A DNA stretch of 57,979 nucleotides. It comes from an uncultured bacterium (lineage in GTDB: Bacteria; Planctomycetota; UBA1135; GCA-002748355). The DNA is taken from positions 1 through 57,979 of the forward strand of contig CALLZN010000363.1 of NCBI GenBank assembly GCA_937858895.1. The letters run 5' to 3'. The position numbers were made by a program, and so were the translations under genes. Below, piece by piece: positions 1 to 8,896 of this stretch (the stretch's first letter is position 1; every line of letters starts with the position of its first letter). Below the pieces are notes generated by a model. That model had not been told where the DNA came from and did no database searches. It was given only the letters and a program-made list of their open reading frames with translations.

Positions 1-2085
1 TGGAACTTCGATCATGTCGTGACAGCGCTGCACGACGGCGATCCTGCAGTGCGCGATGCGACGGTCAACTGGATCGGTCGCGCGCTGGAGCATGCGCTCG
101 ATACGCACGATGAGGAACGTTTTGCGGCCTTGATGGAGCGGGTCGATCTACTCACAGCCGCGGAGGACTCGAGCTTCCGCAGCCGCTTCGTCTCGAGGTT
201 TGTCGACGCGCCCGATTGGCAGACGACGGTATTCCGTCACACGCTTGGGCGACGTTGGGTTGTCAAGCGGTCCGAGTGGTTTCAGCGAATCGACCTCAGT
301 AACTACGGCTCGCGGGTCGGACTGTACCAAGGAGCGAGCACGTTCGAACTCTTCGATGGCGCCTTCGATCGCGAAGGTGACGCAGACGGCAGAGTGCGAC
401 TGTGGATTGCACTCCTCGCGGAGCGGACGCTACCGGCACCGAGCGTCGACAATTTGGAGCAGTGGCTCAAACTCGCCGAGGCCTACCCGACATACAATTG
501 GGGAGAGCTCGTACGCGGTGCCTTTCAACCCGAGAATGCAAAGCTGTGGATGTCGAAGCTCCATATCCTAGTGCAAGGTACGCACCTCCACGCCATCCCG
601 TTCGATCGCGCCGGCGAACAGTGGAGCTCCGAAATCACGAAGATCGCCATCGATCAAGCCGATCGCCTCGCAGACGTCAATGGGGTTGATCACTTGATCC
701 GCTATCTCGCGCTGCGCGGCACGCCCTCCGCGATACTTGACGCAGATCTCTTCTTTCGAGACGCGGATCGATGGACTCTTGGGATGACAGGGCTTCTCAA
801 CAGAAGCCATATCGACGCCGCAGCGGCACGATTCACCTTGGATCACGAGCCTCAGAATGTGCCCAGCTCCTACACCGGGCGTAACATGCTCCTCGCCGTC
901 GCCACACGTGGCGGAGCCACTGACCTCCGCGAAGTGTATGGCCGCGCTTATACACGCGGCTTGTCCCACAGCGGCTACCCGTCCAAGTCATTGACGAAAG
1001 AGGCCAACCCGCCGCGACGCGGCTTGGGCTGGCTGCTGCAGCCTCACCCACAGCCGCTGGCCCGCAAGCACGACCCGCGTGAAGTCGCTCAGATCATTCG
1101 CCACTGCATCCTGCGCACACGCGAAGCCAAACGCGCCGAGGCGGACGTTTGGCAAGACCTGCAAGCGTCCCTGCAAAACGAGGACGCCCACTTCGACAAC
1201 GCCATCTTGGAGTGCATCGTCAGCGACATCGACGAGCACCCGGAGAACATCCTTGCCTACGGAACACTCGACCCCCTGATCGGCCGCAATCCCAACTACG
1301 AGCCGGCCCGACTCGTCGCCGATCGTTTGCTTCGTTCCGACAAGACGCGCCGAGCCTTCTCGGCGAAGTGCGAACGCAGATCAAGCTACTGCGAAGCAAT
1401 CCGCCAGCAGTTACCAGCCATCGTCCAGCAAGCAACCAACAGCGACGACACGGAGCTGCAGTGGGCAACGCTCACGCTCGGCCAGACTGGCGGTGATGCC
1501 AACCTGAGCGCGCTGGTCGACCTGTTGCAACACGAAGCAAGCGTCGTCCGTCGCCTCGCGGTCAACGCCCTCGCGCTGCAGCCGAAGTCCGAACAAGTCC
1601 TCGCCATCTTCGACCTCGTCAGCGATCCGGATGTGGCGACACGCCAGCGGATCGCCATCGCGAGCCAGCACATCAGCCGTCTCGAGATCGCGCCCAAGTT
1701 GCTGGTCTTGCTCGAAGACACGAATGCGAGCATTCGCAAGGACGCACAACAGAGCCTCGAAGCCCTACGCTTCCTCGACAGCCAGCGCAGCCACTGGAAG
1801 ACCTGGCTCGCCAAGCGCGGCGCGCCGAGTGCTTCCGTAGTCTTGCTCCAACAAGCCCAAGACGAGGCGCGCTCCAAAGAAGGCCGCCTCGCCGCGATCC
1901 GCTCGCTCGGCATTCTCGGCGACGCCGAGGCCCTGCCCTTCCTCATCGACTTGCTCGAGAGCAGCGACGAGGCTGTGCGCAGCGCGGCCAAGGCGGCCGT
2001 CGACCGCCTGCAAGCAGCAGCACCGCAGGGCAGCGCGACGCGACCGGCAACTGGCCTCCCCGCTGCGACGCAGCGCGACAAGTAA
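1..2085 (+). CDS. HEAT-repeat protein, 5' end outside window
   Basis: The frame is open to base 1 (codons for WNFDHVVTAL precede the first in-window GTG at 19), so this is the 3' part, 694 residues, of a longer gene. The C-terminal third (about residues 460-675) carries helical repeats of HEAT/PBS-lyase type: periodic blocks such as DVATRQRIAIAS, NASIRKDAQQSLEALR and DEAVRSAAKAAVDRL, each following a residue pair typical of the second helix. The N-terminal two thirds is alpha-rich without a recognised domain. HEAT solenoids are protein-interaction scaffolds; no catalytic motif is seen. It ends about 40 bases before a convergent small secreted gene. Function unknown. Confidence 0.75.
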   Translation, partial: WNFDHVVTALHDGDPAVRDATVNWIGRALEHALDTHDEERFAALMERVDLLTAAEDSSFRSRFVSRFVDAPDWQTTVFRHTLGRRWVVKRSEWFQRIDLSNYGSRVGLYQGASTFELFDGAFDREGDADGRVRLWIALLAERTLPAPSVDNLEQWLKLAEAYPTYNWGELVRGAFQPENAKLWMSKLHILVQGTHLHAIPFDRAGEQWSSEITKIAIDQADRLADVNGVDHLIRYLALRGTPSAILDADLFFRDADRWTLGMTGLLNRSHIDAAAARFTLDHEPQNVPSSYTGRNMLLAVATRGGATDLREVYGRAYTRGLSHSGYPSKSLTKEANPPRRGLGWLLQPHPQPLARKHDPREVAQIIRHCILRTREAKRAEADVWQDLQASLQNEDAHFDNAILECIVSDIDEHPENILAYGTLDPLIGRNPNYEPARLVADRLLRSDKTRRAFSAKCERRSSYCEAIRQQLPAIVQQATNSDDTELQWATLTLGQTGGDANLSALVDLLQHEASVVRRLAVNALALQPKSEQVLAIFDLVSDPDVATRQRIAIASQHISRLEIAPKLLVLLEDTNASIRKDAQQSLEALRFLDSQRSHWKTWLAKRGAPSASVVLLQQAQDEARSKEGRLAAIRSLGILGDAEALPFLIDLLESSDEAVRSAAKAAVDRLQAAAPQGSATRPATGLPAATQRDK

Positions 2086-2125
2086 CCAAGCAATCAGTGG
2101 TCAGAGCGCTCAGCGCCTCACGCCT

Positions 2126-2572
2126 TCACAGAAAGCGCAGACTCACGCCATTCGTCATGGAGCCGCCGCCGAATGCCTGGCCGCTCCCATCCACGACGAG
2201 GTACTGAAACAGAAAGTCCGTGTTGCGCAAGCGCGTGTCGTTCGGAACCGGCACAGGCACTCGTGCAATACCGAGCGTGTCGGTCGCCGTGACCCCGACG
2301 ACGATCGGTAGCACAAGCAAGTTGCACGGGCCGCCGACCGGGATCGCGGCCTGCTGTAGACCGAAGATCAAGACCGCGGGCACGTTCGGCGCCGCGCGGA
2401 AGGTCTGCCAGACGATCGTCTGACCGAGGCCGACAGCGCCGGTGAAGCCGATGTCGGGGATCTGATTTTGCGCACCAGGACAGCCGCTGCCGAAGCCAAC
2501 GAGCTGGTACTGCGAGCGCAGCGAGGCGGATGCAAGGAGGCCAAGGATGATCGAGAGGAGAATGCGCTTCAT
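2126..2572 (-). CDS. Small secreted protein with planctomycete-type exported module
   Basis: 148 residues. The start is the ATG giving MKRILLSIILGLLASASLRSQ, a clean signal peptide likely cut near SLRSQ; the reading frame stays open much further upstream but that part is antisense to the acetyltransferase. The mature part holds the pattern GFGSGC, a G-Q-T stretch, G-x-C-N-L, then PVPNDTRL followed by a Q and the ending TNGVSLRF. The same order occurs in the genes at 5917, 46663, 47858 and 49069. Probably a periplasmic or cell-surface beta protein; no enzyme motif. Divergent from the acetyltransferase at 2687. Confidence 0.75.
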   Translation of the reverse strand: MKRILLSIILGLLASASLRSQYQLVGFGSGCPGAQNQIPDIGFTGAVGLGQTIVWQTFRAAPNVPAVLIFGLQQAAIPVGGPCNLLVLPIVVGVTATDTLGIARVPVPVPNDTRLRNTDFLFQYLVVDGSGQAFGGGSMTNGVSLRFL

Positions 2573-2686
2573 AGATCTGGTCGGGATCGAGATGGATCGG
2601 GACGGGCGGGGCTGGCCGTATGCTTGATCAGTGTAGCGGTCTCCAGCAAAACGGTGGGCCGATACGGCAGCGAGACGCGCTTCGAC

Positions 2687-3319
2687 ATGGTCAAGAACAA
2701 CGATCCTTCCACTCCGCGACCAACGCTTCGCGGCCGACACGTGCACCTCGTACCTCTCGAGCACGCCCACACCGAAGCCCTCTTCGCCTTGGCGCAGCAC
2801 GAGGACATCTGGCGCTACTTCGCCTACCCACTCGACACCCTCGAAGCGATGCAGCGCTGGGTGACCGAGGCGCTCCGCGACGCCGACGCTCGTGTCGCGC
2901 TCCCCTTTACCCTGTTCGCGAGCGACGGCCAAGGCGACGACGCAGGCGACCACGGGATCATCGCGGGGTCGACGCGCTTCGGCGCCATGGTCCTCGACCA
3001 CGCCCGCGTCGAGATCGGCTGGACCTTCGTGGGACGGGCTTGGCAAAGGACCGCCGTCAACACCGAGGCCAAGCTCCTGCTGCTCGGCTACGCCTTCGAA
3101 GTGCTCGGTTGTCGGCGCGTCGAGCTCAAGACCGACGCCAACAACGCGCGATCGCGCGCGGCCATCCAGCGCCTCGGCGCGAGTGAAGAGGGCACCCTGC
3201 GCAAGCACATGCGCTACCCCGATGGTCGACCGCGCGATACGGTCTACTACTCGATCGTCGATGACGAGTGGCCGAAGGTGCGCGCAGGGCTCGAGGCGCG
3301 GCTCAGTCGCAGCACATAG
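2687..3319 (+). CDS. GNAT family N-acetyltransferase (RimJ/RimL-like)
   Basis: 210 residues from ATG 2687 (MVKNNDPSTP). The fold order matches RimJ/RimL-type acetyltransferases: N-terminal LRGRHVHLVPLEHAH strand-helix, a helix LEAMQRWVTEALRDADA, the beta4 region ARVEIGWTFVGRAWQ, the CoA-proximal helix NTEAKLLLLGYAFEVLG, then RRVELKTDANNARSRAAIQRLGA with the typical asparagine, and EGTLRKHMRYPDG. The family transfers acetyl from acetyl-CoA to protein N-termini or small amines; this subgroup (W-x-N/Q...TEAKLLLL, N-x-RS) is often annotated as a generic acetyltransferase. The frame is open upstream to 2468 but that part shows no domain. Convergent with the metallo-hydrolase downstream (6-base gap). 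Substrate unknown. Confidence 0.85.
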   Translation: MVKNNDPSTPRPTLRGRHVHLVPLEHAHTEALFALAQHEDIWRYFAYPLDTLEAMQRWVTEALRDADARVALPFTLFASDGQGDDAGDHGIIAGSTRFGAMVLDHARVEIGWTFVGRAWQRTAVNTEAKLLLLGYAFEVLGCRRVELKTDANNARSRAAIQRLGASEEGTLRKHMRYPDGRPRDTVYYSIVDDEWPKVRAGLEARLSRST

Positions 3320-3325
3320 TCAACG

Positions 3326-4909
3326 TCAGGCGTCCAGCGCCGTCGCGAGCTTGCGAATCAGCTTGCGGCGCGCTTCGTCGTCCTTGCCGGCGCGCAGCTT
3401 CTCAGCGAGGTCGAGCGTGAAAGCCGCGAACTCGTTGTGCCAATCGCTCTCGAGCATCGCGTCATCGACGCGGTGGGCGACGCGGCCCTGCGACTGCACG
3501 GTGTCGGCGACGAGGTCGAAGGACTCGTCGAAGCGCGGCAAGAAGATCTTCTCCACCGGGAAGCCACGCGCCACGAGGGCATCGCGCATACCGACGCGGC
3601 CTTCGTCCTCACCGTGATTCAGGAAGAGCCCACCGAGCACCGGCGAGCGCTCCATGACCCAATCGACGAGCTCGCTCTGGTCCGCGTGGGCCGAGTAGTT
3701 GCCGATGCGCCGAATCGCGGCGCGCACGACGTAGTCCTTGCCATGGATGCGCACGAGCTTCTTGCCGCTCGTGATGACTTGACCGAGCGTGCCGGGCGCT
3801 TGGTAGCCAACGAAGAGCACGGTGGACTCGGGGCGCCAAATATTATTCTTGAGGTGGTGCTTGATGCGGCCAGCGTCACACATGCCGCTCGCCGAAATGA
3901 TGATCGCGCCCTTCTTGATGTTGTTGATCGCGATGCTCTCCTCGACGCTGCTGACGAGGCGGAAGCGCTTGTCGCGGAAGAGCGCTTTGGCCGGCAAATC
4001 CACGTCCTGGAGGTCGTCCGCATATTTGATGAAGACCTCCGTCGCCTTGTGCGCGAGCGGCGAATCGAGGTATACGGTCGCGTTCTGCAACGACTTCTCG
4101 TGCAAGAGCACGCCGATGTCGTGCAAGAGCTCTTGGCTGCGCTCGACCGCGAAGCTCGGGATCACGACGTTGCCGCCACGCTCGAAGCCATCGATGAGCT
4201 CCTTGCGCAAAGCTGCCCGCCGTGACTCCAGCGTGTAGTCGTCCCGCTCGCGGTTGCCGTAGGTCGACTCGCAAACAACGTAGTCAATACCTTCCGGCGC
4301 GTCGGGCTCGGGATGAAAGGCCTTCTCATCGGGCCCGAGGTCACCCGAGAAGAGCAGGCGCAAACCGGCGTCGGGTGAAGCCTTCTCGAACTGCACCTCG
4401 ACCGACGCCGAGCCGAGCATGTGGCCAGCGTTCCAGTAGCGGAAGCGCGCCCCCGGCATCGGCTCGAACCACTGCTCGTAGTCGACGGTCCGCATGAGCG
4501 AATGCGCGCGCTCGGCGTCCTCGCTGTCGTAGATCGGCTCGACCGGGTCGAGGCCGCGCCGCAAGTTCTTCTCGCTCTGCCGCGCCGCGTCCTGTTCCTG
4601 GATCGCCGCAGAATCGAGCATCATGAACTCGAGCAAGTCAGCGGTCGCCGGCGTCACGAAGATGGGCCCGCGGAAGCCATGCTTGACGAGCTTGGGCACG
4701 AGCCCCGAGTGATCGATGTGGGCGTGCGTGAGGACGACGAAGTCGATGCTCTTCGGATCGAAGGGAAAAGGCTCGGCGTTCAGCGCCTTGACCGTGCGAT
4801 TGCCCTGGAACATCCCGCAGTCGACGAGGAAGCGCTTCCCGTCCGATGCGACGAGCGAACACGAGCCAGTGACCGTACCCGCCGCGCCACAGAATGTCAG
4901 TTGTGCCAT
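3326..4909 (-). CDS. MBL-fold beta-CASP RNA metallo-hydrolase
   Basis: 527 residues from the ATG at 4909 (MAQLTFCGAAGTVTGS), which has a GAGG ribosome site 9 bases upstream; the longer open frame to 5236 overlaps the divergent MNT gene. Zinc motif THAHIDHSG gives H62, H64, D66 and H67; further ligands are in GHMLGSASVE and FSGDLG. The beta-CASP half shows STYGNR, PSFAVERSQELL, ISASGMCDAGRI and NYSAHADQSEL, and the C-terminal histidine block LNHGEDEGR. This is the YsgA/KH-less CPSF-like branch of RNA-processing nucleases (predicted endo- or exoribonuclease), cytoplasmic. Intact, usual length. Its 5' end lies 134 bases from the MntA gene. Confidence 0.92.
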   Translation of the reverse strand: MAQLTFCGAAGTVTGSCSLVASDGKRFLVDCGMFQGNRTVKALNAEPFPFDPKSIDFVVLTHAHIDHSGLVPKLVKHGFRGPIFVTPATADLLEFMMLDSAAIQEQDAARQSEKNLRRGLDPVEPIYDSEDAERAHSLMRTVDYEQWFEPMPGARFRYWNAGHMLGSASVEVQFEKASPDAGLRLLFSGDLGPDEKAFHPEPDAPEGIDYVVCESTYGNRERDDYTLESRRAALRKELIDGFERGGNVVIPSFAVERSQELLHDIGVLLHEKSLQNATVYLDSPLAHKATEVFIKYADDLQDVDLPAKALFRDKRFRLVSSVEESIAINNIKKGAIIISASGMCDAGRIKHHLKNNIWRPESTVLFVGYQAPGTLGQVITSGKKLVRIHGKDYVVRAAIRRIGNYSAHADQSELVDWVMERSPVLGGLFLNHGEDEGRVGMRDALVARGFPVEKIFLPRFDESFDLVADTVQSQGRVAHRVDDAMLESDWHNEFAAFTLDLAEKLRAGKDDEARRKLIRKLATALDA

Positions 4910-5043
4910 GCGTTGGACCTCATGACGAGAACCTCTCGTCGTGTCCTCGAACGATGCAGGAACACCCACTGCAGCGCCACCCCAAGGTCGGCATATTTGC
5001 GGCTCGCTGGCCGAAGGGCAACGCAGCACGGTAGGATGCAAAC

Positions 5044-5487
5044 ATGGTCGCTCCACGGATGCGTCAGCAATTTCCGGATCAGCTCGACGCAGAGTGCCGC
5101 GCTCGCATCCAAGCAGCCCTCGAAGCCGAACCTGGCATTGCCTTCGGCATGCTCTTCGGGTCGCTTGCGCGCGGAACCGCAAGCAAGCACAGCGATCTCG
5201 ACTTAGCTGTCTCGATCCCAGGCATCCTGTCCGCACGCGAGTTGCTGGACCTCCGAGAACGCTTGGAGTCCGCGGCCGGGCGCAAGATTGACTTGTTGCG
5301 CTTCGAAGATGCGCCGGCGAGCATTGCCTACCGAATCTTCAAGGAAGGTATCGTCCTCTCTATGCGCGACCGCGCCACTTTCGTCGAACAGAAGGCCAAG
5401 GCCATCCTCGAGTATTTTGACTGGAAGCCCTTCGAAGACATCCTCGTGCGAGGCGCGTTAAGAGCCGCGCAGGAACGCCGTGGTTGA
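5044..5487 (+). CDS. mntA: MntA-type minimal nucleotidyltransferase (antitoxin)
   Basis: 147 residues, ATG 5044. The pol-beta nucleotidyltransferase motif is G39-S40 followed by ten residues and D51-L-D53 (GSLARGTASKHSDLD), which is the exact GSX10DXD signature of MNT-domain antitoxins; a third acidic residue is expected in KIDLLRF. MntA proteins inactivate their HEPN partner by transferring AMP from ATP onto a tyrosine of the toxin. The gene overlaps the HEPN gene by 8 bases, so the two are translated together, antitoxin first. Family known; the pairing and motif are seen directly. Target tyrosine is inferred (see next gene). Confidence 0.88.
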   Translation: MVAPRMRQQFPDQLDAECRARIQAALEAEPGIAFGMLFGSLARGTASKHSDLDLAVSIPGILSARELLDLRERLESAAGRKIDLLRFEDAPASIAYRIFKEGIVLSMRDRATFVEQKAKAILEYFDWKPFEDILVRGALRAAQERRG

Positions 5488-5911
5488 CCATAAGCTCTTC
5501 GCCAGGAGCCTCGCGGACATTCGATCAGCGCTGGCTCGTATCCGTTCGAAGCTGCCAAGCACCCGTCACGCCTTCCTCGAAGATCAAGACGCTCGAGACA
5601 TCGTCGTCTTGAACCTCTTTGTCGCGTTGCAACACACGATCGCCCTTGCAACACACTGGCTCGCCGAGCTCGGCTTGGACGTGCCGGAGCGGAGCGCTGA
5701 GGTATTTCGAGCGCTCGCGAAGCACCAAATCCTCGACGCAGAATTAGCGGAACGTCTGGCGTCGGCGGCAGGTCTTCGGGACTTGATCGCACACCGCTAT
5801 GGAATGCTCGACTGGGAGCGAATCTACGAGATCGCGGCAACGGAGCTGGACGACCTCGATCTCTATAGCCAGGCCTTGGCAAGGGCGGTCGACGACGCTG
5901 GAAGCCCGTAG
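5480..5911 (+). CDS. hepT: HepT-type HEPN ribonuclease toxin (DUF86)
   Basis: 143 residues from GTG 5480, 8 bases inside the end of mntA. All-helical HEPN domain with the catalytic RX4HXY motif complete: R100-D-L-I-A-H105-R-Y107. In HepT toxins R and H form the RNase site of the dimer and Y is the residue AMPylated by MntA. Helices before it (RDIVVLNLFVALQHTIALATHWLAELG) match the four-helix bundle. Known HepT enzymes cleave the 3' end of tRNA; the substrate here is inferred. Gene order antitoxin-toxin, no third gene. The downstream gene is convergent after only 5 bases, leaving no separate terminator. Confidence 0.88.
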   Translation: MVDHKLFARSLADIRSALARIRSKLPSTRHAFLEDQDARDIVVLNLFVALQHTIALATHWLAELGLDVPERSAEVFRALAKHQILDAELAERLASAAGLRDLIAHRYGMLDWERIYEIAATELDDLDLYSQALARAVDDAGSP

Positions 5912-5916
5912 GGTGC

Positions 5917-7155
5917 TCAGAACCGCAAACGCACCGCGTTCGTCGCCGCGACGCTCTTCATGCTGACCGGGTCGAAGAGCAGGGTCTGCACCCACAAAGA
6001 AAAACCAACGAGTCCCGCATCGGGCACGACTGTCAAGCGGCCGCTCTGCCAGACGCCTTCTTGATCGTTCCGGTGACCAGCTTCACCGCCCTTGACATAG
6101 GTCCCGGTCACGCCAAAGACACCGGCGCCGGTGAACAGCGTCGCGAGGCCGAGGCCTGTCGGATCGACGAGCAGGCCCGCGTCGCCGAGCGCGAGTCGCG
6201 TTGTGGGCAAGGTCATCGACGACGAGACGACGAGCGGCAGCGCGCAGAGACCCTTCGAAGTCTCGTGCTGCACAAAGAGCCCGAAGAAGCCGGCACTCAC
6301 CGCCGAAGCCAGAGCATTGTCGTAAGCACCGGGCCCCTTGTGGGTCTCGATGTTGCGCGGGTCGCTGCGCACGCCTCCTGACGCATCCGAATAAAACTGC
6401 AGCGTCGCCTGGTCGAAGTAGAGCTCGATCGCGAGTTCACCCAGGTTGCTGGGCGCGTTGGTCGTGCCAAAGGGAAGGAGCTTGCGTGTGGCGCTGTCGT
6501 ACGACCCCGAGAAACTGAGGCGCCCACCATCGCGGTGGATCTCGCCGAAGCTCGGCACACACATGAAATTGGGCTGGCCGTCGCCAAGGCGTTGACCGAA
6601 GGGCGCGTAGAGGACCATGGCCCAACCCTGGGGACGCCCCCGCGGATCACGCGCCGCCAAGTCCAGCGGCGTCCGCAGGCGCGGGTCCGGCTGCTGCGGC
6701 CCGAAGCGGAAGTCGAAGTTCTGCACACCAGTGCCGAGCACCTTGTAGCCGCCGAGCTGCAGGACCGTCGTGACCGGATACGTCATGTCGGGCACGTCAT
6801 AGGTCTTGCCTTCGATCGTCACCTCGACCAGCGGGACGAAGGTCACGTCGGGCAGCGTGACGAAGGTCGGCAGCGAACCCGTGTAGCCAGCATCGACCCG
6901 AAACCCGATGCGGAAGCCCGAGATGCGCCACTTGTCGTCGCGCGCCCCGACTTCGACCGGAAAGGCCTTGTAGACGAAGTCGTCGAAGCCGCTGCCCTGC
7001 GCGCTCCGCGACCCGGGAAACTCGACCGGCGCGTCTCGACGATAGGCGTTGTCGAAGTCGAGCCGGCTGTAGGCCAGCTGGGTCGTCTGGGCGCTCGCGG
7101 TCGCGAGCATGACGGCGCCTGAGGCGGCGAGGGCGAGGATCGGAAACGTTGCCAT
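5917..7155 (-). CDS. Secreted protein with C-terminal exported module
   Basis: 412 residues from ATG 7155 (MATFPILALAASGAVMLATASAQ), a signal peptide with likely cleavage at ASA-Q. The body is beta-rich with no enzyme motif recognised; it has stretches such as VTIEGKTYDVPDMTYP and many aromatic-glycine turns. The last 45 residues (VVPDAGLVGFSLWVQTLLFD ... TNAVRLRF) follow the same plan as the end of the small secreted protein at 2126 (PNDTRL ... Q ... TNGVSLRF), so the two share a terminal module. The frame is open upstream to 7524, antisense to lysS, and is not believed. Function unknown; probably exported to periplasm or surface. Confidence 0.75.
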   Translation of the reverse strand: MATFPILALAASGAVMLATASAQTTQLAYSRLDFDNAYRRDAPVEFPGSRSAQGSGFDDFVYKAFPVEVGARDDKWRISGFRIGFRVDAGYTGSLPTFVTLPDVTFVPLVEVTIEGKTYDVPDMTYPVTTVLQLGGYKVLGTGVQNFDFRFGPQQPDPRLRTPLDLAARDPRGRPQGWAMVLYAPFGQRLGDGQPNFMCVPSFGEIHRDGGRLSFSGSYDSATRKLLPFGTTNAPSNLGELAIELYFDQATLQFYSDASGGVRSDPRNIETHKGPGAYDNALASAVSAGFFGLFVQHETSKGLCALPLVVSSSMTLPTTRLALGDAGLLVDPTGLGLATLFTGAGVFGVTGTYVKGGEAGHRNDQEGVWQSGRLTVVPDAGLVGFSLWVQTLLFDPVSMKSVAATNAVRLRF

Positions 7156-7345
7156 GCGTCCCCTACGATAGCCCAGGTCGGCAGGACACGCCGCTCGGCC
7201 CCGCGACGATGCGCCCAGGGCTCCCGTCCCGGCTACTTCTGTAGCCACCGATTGGTCCGCGCCCCCTGAGCTGGCTATCCTCCTCGCCCCTGCGTCGCCG
7301 CCTTGCCATCCGCGCTTCGCGGCCGGGTCGCCGCCGGCCGAGCCG

Positions 7346-7376
7346 GCGCCGGCCCGAGACAGCGCCGGCCCGAGAC
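7346..7376. repeat. 15-base direct repeat, 1-base spacer
   Basis: The 15-mer gcgccggcccgagac occurs at 7346-7360 and again at 7362-7376, inside a very GC-rich leader 27-57 bases upstream of lysS. It is preceded by ccgccggccgagccggc, itself self-complementary in part. It may be only slippage-generated low complexity; no T-box or riboswitch is recognised. Confidence 0.7.
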
Positions 7377-7402
7377 GCACCACAGCCGAGAGGGAAGCCT
7401 GA

Positions 7403-8890
7403 GTGACCAAGCACATCCAACAAGACCGCCTCGCCAAGCTCACGACACTTCGGGACAGCGGCGTCCTGCCGTATCCGGCGCGGACACCGGGAACCCCAGT
7501 GCCGACGGCCAAGCTGGTGGCCAAGCTCGAAGAGCAGGCAGGTCAGAGCTTCTTCGTCGCGGGACGGCTCGGACAGATCCGCGACTTCGGCAAGCTGCGC
7601 TTCTCGCACCTGACCGATCGCTCGGGCACGATCCAAGTCGGCTTCGAGCGCGACCGCCTCTCCGAGTTCTGGCCCAACCGCAAGCTCATCGAGGCCAATG
7701 ACATCGTCGGCGTCCAGGGCGAGCTCGGCACGACGCAGAAGGGCGAGCCGACCTTGTGGGCGACCGAGGTGACCCTGCTGACCAAGGCGCTGCGGCCTGC
7801 CCCGGAGAAGTGGCACGGCCTCACCGACGTCGAGACGCGCTATCGCATGCGCTACGTCGACCTCTTCGCCAATGAGAACGTGCGCAGCCAGTTCATCATG
7901 CGCTCGCGCATCATTCGCGAGATCCGCGCCTTCTTCGACGAGCTCGGCTACATCGAGGTCGAGACGCCGGTCTTGCACTCGATTCCAGGTGGTGCGGCGG
8001 CGCGGCCCTTCGTGACGAAGCACAACGCGCTCGACATGGACCTCTACCTGCGCATCGCACCCGAGCTCTACCTCAAGCGCCTGCTCGTCGGTGGGCTCGA
8101 GCGCGTCTACGAGATCGGTCGCGTCTTCCGCAACGAAGGCATCTCGACGCGGCACAACCCCGAGTTCACGATGCTCGAGAGCTACGAGGCCTTCGCCGAC
8201 TACCGCACGATCATGGGTCGGGTCGAGGGCATCTTCGGTCGCGTCTGCGCGAACGTCGTCGGGTCGTACGAGCTGCGCTTCCGCGATGCGACCTACGACT
8301 TGACGCCGCCCTTCCCCAAGAAGCGCTACTGCGAGCTCTTCGCCGAGCACAACGATGGGCTCGATTTCTTCGACGAAGCTGGTGTGCGCGCGCGGGCGAA
8401 GGCGCTCGGCATCGAGCGGCCCGAGCTCAGCCACGAAAAGATCGCGAACGATGTCTTCGAAGCGACGGTCGAGCAGCACCTCGACGGACCGGTCTTCGTG
8501 ATCGACTACCCGAAGGCCATCTGCCCCTTCGCCAAGGCCAAGGACGACGATCCGCGCATCGCCGAGCGCTTCGAGCTCTTCGTGGCCGGCATGGAGCTCG
8601 GCAACGCGTTCAGCGAGCTCAACGATCCGATCGACCAAGAAGGGCGCCTCGAGGCGCAGGTCAAAGACAAGGACGACGAGACGCCGAGCGAGGTCGACTA
8701 CGACTACGTGACGGCGCTCGAATACGGCATGCCGCCAGCCGGCGGCCTCGGCATCGGCATCGATCGCTTGACCATGTTGATGACGAGCTCCGACTCGATC
8801 CGCGACGTGCTGCTCTTCCCTTTGCTGCGCAAGCTGCAGCCTGACGAAGAAGTCGTTGTCGACGGCGCGCCCGACGACAGCGCGAGCTGA
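7403..8890 (+). CDS. lysS: Lysyl-tRNA synthetase, class II
   Basis: 495 residues, GTG 7403 with gagaggga about 9 bases upstream. Charges tRNA-Lys using ATP in the cytoplasm. N-terminal OB-fold anticodon domain (about 50-140: FVAGRLGQIRDFGKLRFSHL), then class II core: motif 1 around FFDELGYIEVETPVLH, the PGGAAARPF loop, motif 2 FRNEGISTRHNPEFTMLE, and motif 3 GIGIDRLTMLM near the C-terminus. Length is normal for bacterial LysS. It heads the tight operon lysS - permease - ATPase - permease - lipoprotein (gaps of 3 to 14 bases), so a housekeeping gene drives expression of the exporter. Confidence 0.97.
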   Translation: MTKHIQQDRLAKLTTLRDSGVLPYPARTPGTPVPTAKLVAKLEEQAGQSFFVAGRLGQIRDFGKLRFSHLTDRSGTIQVGFERDRLSEFWPNRKLIEANDIVGVQGELGTTQKGEPTLWATEVTLLTKALRPAPEKWHGLTDVETRYRMRYVDLFANENVRSQFIMRSRIIREIRAFFDELGYIEVETPVLHSIPGGAAARPFVTKHNALDMDLYLRIAPELYLKRLLVGGLERVYEIGRVFRNEGISTRHNPEFTMLESYEAFADYRTIMGRVEGIFGRVCANVVGSYELRFRDATYDLTPPFPKKRYCELFAEHNDGLDFFDEAGVRARAKALGIERPELSHEKIANDVFEATVEQHLDGPVFVIDYPKAICPFAKAKDDDPRIAERFELFVAGMELGNAFSELNDPIDQEGRLEAQVKDKDDETPSEVDYDYVTALEYGMPPAGGLGIGIDRLTMLMTSSDSIRDVLLFPLLRKLQPDEEVVVDGAPDDSAS

Positions 8891-8896
8891 GAGCAC

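Noticed and set aside
7156-7402. T-box or lysine riboswitch upstream of lysS
   Set aside because: No specifier-loop or T-box sequence (tgggtggnaccgcg) nor lysine aptamer core was found; only GC-rich repeats.
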